Of a stretch of DNA of 5,787 nucleotides, positions 1-5,438 are shown piece after piece. This stretch comes from Oscillospiraceae bacterium. GTDB taxonomy: Bacteria; Bacillota; Clostridia; Oscillospirales; Acutalibacteraceae. The stretch's first letter is position 1. Each line of letters starts with the position of its first letter. The stretch is taken from contig JAHZCM010000127.1 of assembly GCA_019422905.1 (NCBI GenBank), positions 1 through 5,787 of the forward strand. Reading direction: 5' to 3'. A program made the position numbers and the translations under genes. The notes under the pieces were generated by a model. That model ran no database searches. It was not told the DNA's origin and worked only from the letters and a program-made list of their open reading frames with translations.

Positions 1-380
1 GGATCGGGGCGTATCAGGACGGCGGCGAAGCGGTCTGCATGATCGGGGACGGCATCAACGACGCTCCCGCGCTCAAAAAGGCAAATGTGGGCATCGCGAT
101 GGGCGGCGTCGGCAGTGATATCGCGGTGGACGCCGCGGATATTGCGCTCGTGGATGACGAGATCAAGGAGCTGCCGCATCTGCTGGCGCTCTCAAAACGC
201 ATGATGACGACGATCAAATGCAATCTGGCCTTTTCCATGGGGCTGAATTTCCTCGCAATTTTCCTTGCGATCGCTGGAATTCTAAACCCCGTCGTTGGCG
301 CGCTGGTACATAATGCGGGCTCCGTGCTGGTCATCCTGCATCCGGCGCTGCTGCTGAAATGGAAGCGGAAGGGATTCTGA
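1..380 (+). CDS. Heavy-metal translocating P-type ATPase (P1B), C-terminal part only
   Basis: This is the last 125 or so residues of a membrane cation pump that uses ATP to move a transition-metal ion; the gene begins before the window and is read in frame from base 3. The P-domain hinge motif GDGINDAPAL is visible near the left edge, followed by the GIAMG and sDIAvdAADI-aLvdD segments typical of P1B pumps. Two closing transmembrane helices follow (roughly the last 50 residues), then a short basic tail, KWKRKGF. The phosphorylation site, the CPC-type metal motif of the membrane channel and any N-terminal metal-binding domain lie outside the window, so the metal cannot be named. The last helix reads HNAGSVLVILHPALLL; many relatives end in an N-x-L-R-L pattern here, so this is a variant tail. 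A small membrane protein gene follows 39 nt later and probably shares the transcript. Confidence 0.93.
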   Translation, partial: IGAYQDGGEAVCMIGDGINDAPALKKANVGIAMGGVGSDIAVDAADIALVDDEIKELPHLLALSKRMMTTIKCNLAFSMGLNFLAIFLAIAGILNPVVGALVHNAGSVLVILHPALLLKWKRKGF

Positions 381-419
381 TAGAATTCTAAAATTTGAGA
401 CGGGAAAGGATTTTATGAT

Positions 420-599
420 ATGATTTTCAGCATAGCTCTTTTGATTATCGGTATTCTGGTTTTATTCGGGGGAATCTATTATTTTGTAAAGGAGAAAGCG
501 GATGCGGAATCCAGAAAAATTTATGGTATTATCAGCGGAGCGGGCGGCGTAGCCGCGGTCATCGGTGCGATCAAGCTGCTTTTTGAACTGCTCGCATAA
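420..599 (+). CDS. Small two-helix membrane protein (59 aa), unknown function, downstream of the metal ATPase
   Basis: A 59-residue open frame that begins MIFSIALLIIGILVLFGG and ends IKLLFELLA. It shows a first hydrophobic helix at about residues 2-23, a charged connector at about 23-34 (KEKADAESRK) and a second glycine/alanine-rich hydrophobic stretch at about 36-58, so it is probably an integral membrane hairpin. There are no cysteines or histidines, which argues against it being a metal chaperone. The ATG at 420 is chosen because an AAAGGA ribosome site at 405-410 sits 9 nt upstream; the nearby ATG at 415 runs straight into a stop. It starts 39 nt after the ATPase stop and is followed at once by a terminator, so it is most likely the last gene of the ATPase operon. 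A role as an accessory or regulatory subunit of the pump is inference from position only; no family is recognised. Confidence 0.8.
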   Translation: MIFSIALLIIGILVLFGGIYYFVKEKADAESRKIYGIISGAGGVAAVIGAIKLLFELLA

Positions 600-613
600 A
601 TTTTACAAGTTAG

Positions 614-642
614 ACGCCGCCGTTTTTCGGCGGCGTTCTTTT
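614..642 (+). terminator. Rho-independent terminator of the ATPase operon
   Basis: A perfect 9-bp GC-rich stem (614-622 with 628-636), a five-T loop and a downstream TCTTTT tract. It lies 14 nt after the stop of the 59-aa gene and just before the MarR promoter, cleanly separating the two transcription units. Confidence 0.93.
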
Positions 643-654
643 AGATTTCGGGTC

Positions 655-683
655 TTGACAGAGTCAAAGCCGTATGCTATACT
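655..683 (+). promoter_or_regulatory. Sigma-A promoter of the MarR-MATE unit (extended -10)
   Basis: The -35 box TTGACA (655-660) is a perfect match. After a 17-bp spacer comes TATACT (678-683), preceded by TGC (675-677), giving an extended -10 element. The predicted transcription start is near 690, leaving a leader of about 150 nt before the MarR start codon. Such a strong core promoter in front of a MarR gene fits a unit held down by a repressor. Confidence 0.85.
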
Positions 684-690
684 CTTGAAT

Positions 691-719
691 ATCCGAAATC
701 GGATTGTATGATTTCGGAT
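691..719 (+). promoter_or_regulatory. Perfect 10-bp inverted repeat at the transcription start, candidate MarR operator
   Basis: ATCCGAAATC (691-700) and GATTTCGGAT (710-719) are exact reverse complements separated by 9 nt, beginning at about +1 of the predicted transcript. The left arm continues into ATCCGAAATCGGAT (691-704), itself an almost perfect palindrome. A further copy with one mismatch, GATTTCGGGT (644-653), lies just upstream of the -35 box, so the motif brackets the promoter. MarR proteins bind palindromes in their own promoters as dimers, so autoregulation is a natural reading. The same bases could also form a 5'-terminal RNA hairpin. Binding is inferred, not shown. Confidence 0.6.
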
Positions 720-776
720 TGTTGAAACGAGGCAGGCGCGGGCTGAGCGGAGAATGCGCGCGGCCGGCCGGATGCG

Positions 777-814
777 GGAGATGCTGTTCCGGATGAAGCG
801 GCAACGGCATCTTT
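777..814 (+). other. Long hairpin in the MarR mRNA leader
   Basis: Bases 777-791 pair with 799-814: a run of about 12 pairs including wobbles (GGGAGATGCTGTT against AACGGCATCTTT), a one-base bulge, three more GC pairs and a 7-nt loop. The foot of the stem lies 12 nt before the Shine-Dalgarno of MarR. It is followed by GAACTC rather than a U tract, so it is not a conventional terminator. A possible 20-codon arginine-rich reading frame (754-816) runs through the same bases. A role in mRNA stability or translational control is possible but untested. Confidence 0.5.
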
Positions 815-840
815 GAACTCAGGGAAAAGAGGCGAGCGGA

Positions 841-1320
841 ATGGAAGACAAGACCCCCGCAGATGGATCGATCGAGGCGTTCCGCGCGGCGTACTGGGAA
901 TCCGACGAATTGTACACGCTGTGCGCGAGATTCTGCGGGCTTTCCGATACGGAGTATTGGGTGCTTCTGATGATCCGCGACGGTGCGGATATGCAGAGCA
1001 CAATCAGCGACTGGCTGCGTGTCAGCCGCCAGACGGTCAACTCCGCCTGCAAGCTGCTGGTGAAAAAAGGGTTGGTTCGTATGGAGACGCCGGAAGAAAA
1101 CCTGCGCGTCAGGCGGATCCGGCTCACGGAGCGCGGGCGCGCGCTTATGCAGGAAAAGGTGGAGCGCGTTTTTGAGCTGGAGGAAGCTACATGGCTGACC
1201 ATGCGGGAGGAGGAGCGCGTGCTGCTCACACAGTTGACCCGCAAATACAATGCGCTGATGAAATCGGCGCTGCTGAAAACAGAAGAACAGTCATCGGAGG
1301 ACGCATGGCCGCAGCCATAA
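841..1320 (+). CDS. MarR family winged-helix transcriptional regulator
   Basis: A 159-residue cytoplasmic DNA-binding protein, the usual size for MarR regulators. N-terminal helices at about 10-33 would belong to the dimer interface. The helix-turn-helix is at about 51-78, with recognition helix SRQTVNSACKLLVKKG (62-77), followed by a beta-wing ending in RRIRLTERGRAL (91-102), the family's conserved arginine plus LTerG signature. The C-terminal helices at about 103-146 complete the dimer domain. The start ATG at 841 follows an AAGAGG site at 827-832. The gene directly precedes a MATE pump in the same direction, an arrangement like mepR-mepA of Staphylococcus, so it probably represses its own operon and is released by a toxic ligand or drug; the ligand cannot be told. 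Candidate operator repeats surround its promoter. Confidence 0.93.
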   Translation: MEDKTPADGSIEAFRAAYWESDELYTLCARFCGLSDTEYWVLLMIRDGADMQSTISDWLRVSRQTVNSACKLLVKKGLVRMETPEENLRVRRIRLTERGRALMQEKVERVFELEEATWLTMREEERVLLTQLTRKYNALMKSALLKTEEQSSEDAWPQP

Positions 1321-1341
1321 GCGTCGGAAAAGATGTCGGGT

Positions 1342-1378
1342 GCGCTCGGTTATGAAGATGACCGGGCGCTTTTTTATT
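1342..1378 (+). terminator. Terminator-like hairpin between MarR and MATE genes, candidate attenuator
   Basis: GCGCTCGGT (1342-1350) pairs with ACCGGGCGC (1361-1369) as a 9-bp stem with one G-U pair and a 10-nt loop, followed directly by TTTTTTATT. This is a complete intrinsic terminator signature, 22 nt after the MarR stop and 25 nt before the MATE ribosome site region. I see no convincing promoter between it and the MATE gene, so the pump is probably expressed by readthrough. It could set a lower pump level relative to regulator, or be conditionally bypassed. Confidence 0.8.
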
Positions 1379-1403
1379 CTTTATTGAACTAAGGAGAGAG
1401 AAT

Positions 1404-2735
1404 ATGCGGATTCAATTGTCCGATCATTTTACCTATGGGCGGCTGATGCGTTTCACGCTGCCTTCGATCATTATGATGATTTTCACGTCGATTTACGGTG
1501 TAGTGGACGGCCTGTTCGTTTCGAATTTCGTCGGCAAAACGCCTTTTGCCGCGATCAATCTGATCATGCCGATTTTAATTGTGCTGGGCGCGCTGGGATT
1601 CATGATCGGCACGGGCGGCAGTGCAATCGTAGCGAAGACGCTGGGTGAAAAAGACCCGGAGCGCGCCAACCGCTACTTTTCCATGCTCGTTTATACAACG
1701 ATTGCCGGCGGCCTGATTTTGACGGCGATCGGACAGCTTTGCCTGCGTCCCGTCGCCGTTTTGCTGGGCGCACAGGGGGAAATGCTGGAAAACTGCGTGC
1801 TGTATGGGCGGATCATTCTGCTTTCGCTGACGGCCTATATGCTCCAGAATGTCTTTCAGAGCTTCCTGATTACGGCGGAGAAAGCGCAGCTTGGGCTTTT
1901 CATCACCGTTTTGGCGGGCGTGACCAACATGGTGCTGGACTGCGTCTTTATTGTGCCGCTGCAATGGGGATTGGCGGGCGCCGCAATCGCGACGGCGATC
2001 AGCCAGGTGGTCGGCGGGATCGTGCCGCTGGTTTATTTCCTGCGCAAGAACGACAGCCTGCTGCGGCTGACGAAAACGAAATTTGAGGGCAGAATTCTGC
2101 TGCGCACCTGCACGAACGGCTCCTCGGAGCTGATGAGCAACGTTTCCGCTTCCATTGTCACCATGCTCTATAATTTCCAGCTTATGCGCTTTGCCGGGGA
2201 AGACGGCATTGCGGCATACGGCGTTGTGATGTATGTCAACTTCATATTCGCCGCGATTTTTATCGGTTATTCCATCGGCGCGGCGCCGGTCGTCGGTTAC
2301 CATTACGGTGCGCAGAACCATCCGGAGCTGAAAAATCTGTTTCGCCGCAGCCTTGTGCTGATGGCGGGATTCGGCGTGGGAATGGTTGTTTTGGCGGAGC
2401 TGCTCGCGCAGCCGCTGACAAAGATTTTCGTGGGCTATGATGCAGGGCTGTATGCGCTGACGGTGCGCGGGTTCAGAATCTATTCGGTTTCTTTCCTGTT
2501 TGCCGGTGTCAATATCTTCGGTTCCGCGTTCTTTACGGCGCTGAACAGCGGCGTGATTTCCGCAGTGATCTCATTCCTGCGCACGCTGGTCTTTCAGGTG
2601 ATCGTTGTGCTGGCGCTTCCGGCGATTTTCGGAATAGACGGTATTTGGCTGGCGATTATCGTTGCAGAGGCGCTGGCGCTGCTTGTGACAGTGATCTTTT
2701 TTGTTACCAAGCGGAAGCAGTATCATTACGCGTAA
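1404..2735 (+). CDS. MATE family multidrug efflux transporter (MepA/NorM-like)
   Basis: A 443-residue, 12-helix inner-membrane antiporter expected to export cationic drugs or toxic metabolites using a Na+ or H+ gradient. The two-fold internal repeat of the family is visible. Helix 1 carries the conserved aspartate in YGVVDGLFVSNFVG (about 31-44). GTGGSAIVAKTLGEKDPERANRYF (about 69-92) in the N-half is mirrored by IGAAPVVGYHYGAQNHPELKNLFRRS (about 291-316) in the C-half. The short basic C-terminus (TKRKQYHYA) should be cytoplasmic. Length matches MepA-type proteins (about 450). The start at 1404 has an AAGGAG site at 1391-1396 with 7-nt spacing. It is the second gene of the MarR unit, separated by a terminator-like hairpin, so it is probably controlled by the upstream MarR. 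The substrate cannot be predicted from sequence. Confidence 0.95.
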   Translation: MRIQLSDHFTYGRLMRFTLPSIIMMIFTSIYGVVDGLFVSNFVGKTPFAAINLIMPILIVLGALGFMIGTGGSAIVAKTLGEKDPERANRYFSMLVYTTIAGGLILTAIGQLCLRPVAVLLGAQGEMLENCVLYGRIILLSLTAYMLQNVFQSFLITAEKAQLGLFITVLAGVTNMVLDCVFIVPLQWGLAGAAIATAISQVVGGIVPLVYFLRKNDSLLRLTKTKFEGRILLRTCTNGSSELMSNVSASIVTMLYNFQLMRFAGEDGIAAYGVVMYVNFIFAAIFIGYSIGAAPVVGYHYGAQNHPELKNLFRRSLVLMAGFGVGMVVLAELLAQPLTKIFVGYDAGLYALTVRGFRIYSVSFLFAGVNIFGSAFFTALNSGVISAVISFLRTLVFQVIVVLALPAIFGIDGIWLAIIVAEALALLVTVIFFVTKRKQYHYA

Positions 2736-2778
2736 TTCTCGACACGTAATTTTTTGGAAAACAGGGGCGCGGCAAAAG

Positions 2779-2820
2779 CGGGCGGCATGCATCCAAAACG
2801 GATTGCATACCGCCCGTCCT
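2779..2820. terminator. Shared bidirectional terminator between convergent genes
   Basis: An imperfect inverted repeat, 2779-2794 with 2800-2816, forms a 15- to 16-bp hairpin with a short loop and a one-base bulge. One position is a C-A mismatch in plus-strand RNA but a U-G wobble in minus-strand RNA, so the hairpin is slightly better for the minus-strand operon. T-rich tails are short on both sides (TCCTTATT rightwards, CTTTTG on the minus strand). It sits between the MATE stop (2735) and the minus-strand P-loop gene stop (2831). Confidence 0.75.
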
Positions 2821-2830
2821 TATTCCGATT

Positions 2831-3499
2831 TTACAGGCGCAGCCCGAAGTGCCGCTCAATTTTTTCTTCGGCTTGCTCTATCGTGCTTTTCTCATCCCGA
2901 ACATAGGTGAAGAAGCCGCTTTCTGCGTATTCCCTGTAGTGCTCCGGGCTGTTTATCCGCATCAGGCACGCCCTGTAGTTTTCCATGGCGCTTTCGGGGT
3001 CCGGAGCCAGCCGGATCTGCTGATAGATAAATTGCTTTTCAGCGTCCTCACGGTCGAAAAAGCGGCCGACAGACATGCTCTGCGGGCAGAGCATAACCGC
3101 CACACGGCGGTAATCCGAGATTTCCTTCAAAACCGGCAGCGGGATGTTCGTATCCACAAAAATTTTCCGGTTCTGCGCGGAAAGCCGGATCAGGAGCATC
3201 AGCTCAAGGTCTGCGGCCTCCCGGGAGCAGCCGGTGATCCATGCGTCGTATGCGTCGGGGGTCCGGCTTATAAATTCCTGCCAGCTTGCCATGGTTTCAA
3301 AATAGGACAGATTCGGCTGATGCGCGGGGTCGATAACGCCGGTCAGCGCATCGTGGTAGTTCTCGCCGCAAAGAATGCCGTCGTACTTTTCCGCGAGCCG
3401 GCGCACCATCGTCGATTTTCCGGCATACGCCGTCCCGGTGATGAAATACGTGCTTTTCAAAAGGTTCCGGACGATATTGCTCTCAATTTGGAGCTTCAT
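2831..3499 (-). CDS. P-loop kinase-like NTPase of unknown substrate
   Basis: A 222-residue soluble protein with a clear Walker A loop, GTAYAGKST (22-30), right after a short beta strand (STYFITG). A second hydrophobic strand, KIFVDTN (112-118), is a plausible Walker B-like strand, and an arginine-bearing segment RFFDREDAEKQF (146-157) looks like the lid of small-molecule kinases. This layout suits the nucleoside/nucleotide or shikimate-kinase-like fold, but no substrate motif is recognised. The start at 3499 is preferred over the in-frame ATG at 3526: an AAAGGAGGG site lies 6 nt upstream, and the start overlaps the stop of the preceding amidohydrolase gene as ATGA, implying translational coupling. 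The longer form would place the ribosome site inside the coding sequence. It is the second gene of the amidohydrolase operon, so it may act on a related metabolite; that is inference. Confidence 0.85.
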   Translation of the reverse strand: MKLQIESNIVRNLLKSTYFITGTAYAGKSTMVRRLAEKYDGILCGENYHDALTGVIDPAHQPNLSYFETMASWQEFISRTPDAYDAWITGCSREAADLELMLLIRLSAQNRKIFVDTNIPLPVLKEISDYRRVAVMLCPQSMSVGRFFDREDAEKQFIYQQIRLAPDPESAMENYRACLMRINSPEHYREYAESGFFTYVRDEKSTIEQAEEKIERHFGLRL

Positions 3500-5109
3500 G
3501 CGGTGCCCTCCTTTCGGAAAACGCATTTGCCGCCGAGGTAGGTTTCGAGCACGCCGATTTCATGCAGGCGTTCCGGGGCGGCTTCAAATGGCTTTTCAGC
3601 GAGAACGGTGCAGTCCGCCAGCATTCCCGCACGGATGCAGCCCTTGATGTTCTCCTCAAAAGAAGCATAGGCGGCGTGTTTTGTGAAGGTGTCGATGGCT
3701 TCACGCACCGTGAGCGCTTCCTCGGGACGGTATGGCGCTTCCGTACTGCCGATGCTGCGCCGGGTTACAGCGCATTCTATGCCGCGCAGCACGACCGGCT
3801 CCTCCACGGGTGCGTCGGAGCCGTTCGAAACGGCGACGCCGCTTTGGAGCAGGGACTTCGCCGCGTAGCTGGTGGAGGCAAGCGCGTCGCCCACCCGCGC
3901 GCGGACGATATGCGTATCGTAATCGAGGAAAATCGACTGCAGATAGACATGCAGGTTCATTTTACGGATGCGCCAGAGCTGGTCGGGCCGCGTGATCTGG
4001 CAGTGGACGATGCCGTGACGGTGATCGTCCCGTGGATTTTCGCGCAGCGCTTTCTCATAAGCGTCGAGAATACGGTCCAGAATGCCGTCGCCGATGGCGT
4101 GAACGGCGATCTGCATGCCGTTTGCGTTGGCATAGCCGCACATCTCGTCAAACTGCTGCTGCGTGTATACCGGAATGCCGCAGGTGGCGGGATCATCCGC
4201 GTAGGGGCGGCTCAGGTAGGCCGTGCGCGCGCCGAGGGAGCCGTCGCCGAGCATCTTGAGCGGGCCGTTTTTGAAGCGGTCGTTGCCGCGCCGGAAATCG
4301 CCGGATTCCACGAACGCCCGAAGTGCGGGAAGATTGGTGAAGTGCGCCTGTTCGTTGACGCGCACGGTCAGCGAGCCGTCCGCTGCCATTTCCTCCAGCA
4401 CCGTCATGACGGGCTTATAGCCGAGGCTCGTGAAAACCTCGTAGTCGTCGCTCTGGCAGGAGGTGATGCCGTAGCGGTTGAGCCTGCGGCAGGCGGCGAG
4501 AAGCATGCGTCGGATGGCGTCTGCGTCCGGCGCGGGCATCGGCTTATAAACGAGGTCGAGCGCGTTTTCAAAAAATTGCCCGAGCGGTTCGCCGGCTTCA
4601 TCCACGGCGAAGCGGCCGCCCTCGGGCTGCGGCGTGGTTTTGTCGATGCCGAGGATTTCGAGCGCTTTGGAATTCACGACGCAGATGTGCCCGCAGGCGC
4701 GGGTGATACAGATCGGATGCGCTGTGGAAACCCGGTCGAGATCGTAACGGTCCGGAAAGCGGTGCACATCCGAAAAATAGCCGTGGTTAAAGCCGCGCCC
4801 CTGCACCCACGCGCCGGGCTGCGGTTTTGTCTCGGCGATAAAATCCGCGAGACAGCGGAGCACCTCTTCCAGGGAGCCGGTGTGCGCGGCGAGATCCGCC
4901 ATCGCGAGCGCCTGGCCCAGATTCAGAAGATGCATATGGGAATCATTGAAGCCTGCGCAGACAAAGCGCCCGTGAAGGTCCACGATTTCCCCGTTGTCCG
5001 CTTCGCGGTCCAATGTACCGACCCGGATGAATTTTCCGTTCTCTACGGTAAAGCTGTCCCCCCAGCCGTCCCCTGTGTAAATAACGCCGTTCTTATATGT
5101 AACACGCAT
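3496..5109 (-). CDS. Amidohydrolase-3 family metal-dependent hydrolase (YtcJ-like)
   Basis: A 537-residue cytoplasmic TIM-barrel hydrolase that would cleave an amide or C-N bond of an unidentified small molecule. The composite beta-sandwich start (KNGVIYTGDG, 6-15) is followed by the metal-binding HxH in NDSHMHL (H58, H60). The family's lysine block GPLKMLGDGSLGARTAYLSRPYADDP lies at 282-307 (K285 is the likely carboxylated lysine). Metal histidines are expected at H337 (AVHAIGDG) and H369 (HGIVHCQ), and the catalytic aspartate at D432 (SNGSDAPVEEP). The C-terminal sandwich strand pair ends the protein. The start at 5109 is chosen because 537 residues matches the family (about 520-550) and the N-terminal strand begins there; the open frame continues upstream to 5403, but that part spans the promoter and has no family resemblance. 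The ribosome site AAAGGCAGGG (5118-5127) is buried in a hairpin. Its stop overlaps the next gene by 4 nt. Confidence 0.93.
   Translation of the reverse strand: MRVTYKNGVIYTGDGWGDSFTVENGKFIRVGTLDREADNGEIVDLHGRFVCAGFNDSHMHLLNLGQALAMADLAAHTGSLEEVLRCLADFIAETKPQPGAWVQGRGFNHGYFSDVHRFPDRYDLDRVSTAHPICITRACGHICVVNSKALEILGIDKTTPQPEGGRFAVDEAGEPLGQFFENALDLVYKPMPAPDADAIRRMLLAACRRLNRYGITSCQSDDYEVFTSLGYKPVMTVLEEMAADGSLTVRVNEQAHFTNLPALRAFVESGDFRRGNDRFKNGPLKMLGDGSLGARTAYLSRPYADDPATCGIPVYTQQQFDEMCGYANANGMQIAVHAIGDGILDRILDAYEKALRENPRDDHRHGIVHCQITRPDQLWRIRKMNLHVYLQSIFLDYDTHIVRARVGDALASTSYAAKSLLQSGVAVSNGSDAPVEEPVVLRGIECAVTRRSIGSTEAPYRPEEALTVREAIDTFTKHAAYASFEENIKGCIRAGMLADCTVLAEKPFEAAPERLHEIGVLETYLGGKCVFRKEGTA
3506..3514 (-). 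promoter_or_regulatory. Ribosome binding site fixing the P-loop gene start
   Basis: AAAGGAGGG on the minus strand, near-perfect to the 16S anti-Shine-Dalgarno, 6 nt before the ATG at 3499 and inside the last codons of the amidohydrolase gene. It rules against the upstream ATG at 3526. Confidence 0.88.
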
Positions 5110-5232
5110 CCTGATTACCCTGCCTTTGCAGCAAAGGCAGCCCTTTCTTTTGCCCTTTTGGGAAAGCCGCCGCCCGCACTCCGGCCAAAACCGTGTGCGG
5201 AAGGTGCTTTGTCCGTCCGCCCAAGCATATTT
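5110..5232 (-). promoter_or_regulatory. Structured 5' leader of the amidohydrolase operon with RBS-masking hairpin
   Basis: About 120 nt lie between the predicted start of transcription (near 5232) and the ATG. A perfect 8-bp hairpin (5133-5140 with 5120-5127, 5-nt loop) contains the AAAGGCAG that serves as the Shine-Dalgarno. Upstream AAAGG (5144-5148 region) can instead pair with the CCTTT of that hairpin, freeing the ribosome site. Farther up, CCGCAC (5195-5200) pairs with GTGCGG (5174-5179) around a short inner stem, while part of it can alternatively pair with GCGGA (5216-5220). Overlapping, mutually exclusive stems suggest a translational switch. I do not recognise a known riboswitch class. 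Confidence 0.5.
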
Positions 5233-5238
5233 ATATTC

Positions 5239-5267
5239 ATTATAGGCCCGCAGCGCAGCGGTGTCAA
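5239..5267 (-). promoter_or_regulatory. Consensus sigma-A promoter of the amidohydrolase operon
   Basis: On the minus strand TTGACA (5267-5262) and TATAAT (5244-5239) are both exact consensus, separated by exactly 17 bp. The predicted start of transcription is near 5232. It is embedded in GC-rich DNA, so the match is unlikely to be chance. Being this strong, it implies control at a later step or by a repressor. Confidence 0.9.
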
Positions 5268-5334
5268 GGCGCGCAGGCCCGGCGGCACGATCCGAGGCAC
5301 TGAAAAAGTTGTGTGATGATTTATCTGTAAAAAC

Positions 5335-5363
5335 TTGTGCTTTTTTGTAAAATTGTGTAGAAT
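5335..5363 (+). promoter_or_regulatory. Probable promoter of the E2-like gene
   Basis: TTGTGC (5335-5340), a weak -35, is followed after 17 bp by TAGAAT (5358-5363), a good -10. It lies in an AT-rich stretch, divergent from the amidohydrolase promoter, about 75 nt before the E2-like start codon. Three TTGTG-containing copies (5309, 5335, 5353) and a 10-bp palindrome TATCCGGATA (5382-5391) downstream could be control sites. Confidence 0.45.
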
Positions 5364-5438
5364 AAAAAGCATAAGACGGCGTATCCGGATATATGCTAGT
5401 CAAAACAGTGACATCCCCACAGGAGGAAAGGACGTAAT

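Noticed and set aside
381..390. Palindrome TAGAATTCTA between the ATPase and the 59-aa gene
   Set aside because: Short AT-rich palindrome with no promoter around it; likely chance.
761..770. Palindrome CGGCCGGCCG in the MarR leader
   Set aside because: Simple GC alternation that commonly gives self-complementary runs; no further context supports a binding site.
1575..2321. A 248-codon minus-strand frame opposite the MATE gene
   Set aside because: The translation is charged, His/Gln/Arg-rich and motif-free, as expected of an antisense shadow of a hydrophobic transporter gene.
2725..2750. A palindrome ATTACGCGTAAT over the MATE stop and a 6-bp hairpin followed by T5
   Set aside because: The stem is short and the loop long; the larger hairpin at 2779-2816 is a far better terminator. 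At most it is an auxiliary signal.
3500..3526. An earlier ATG (3526) for the P-loop protein
   Set aside because: The strong ribosome site at 3506-3514 lies downstream of it, and the ATGA overlap supports the start at 3499.
5244..5281. AGGCCCG direct repeats 31 bp apart flanking the -35 of the amidohydrolase promoter
   Set aside because: Only 7 bp long in GC-rich DNA; not enough to claim an operator.
3562..5316. A 584-codon open frame on the plus strand, antisense to the amidohydrolase
   Set aside because: It mirrors the GC-rich codon pattern of the real gene, runs through that gene's leader and promoter, has no ribosome site and its translation shows no family motifs, while the minus-strand frame carries all amidohydrolase motifs.
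5110..5403. An N-terminal extension of the amidohydrolase by 98 residues
   Set aside because: It contains the consensus promoter and leader hairpins, lacks family resemblance, and the 537-residue form matches the usual length.
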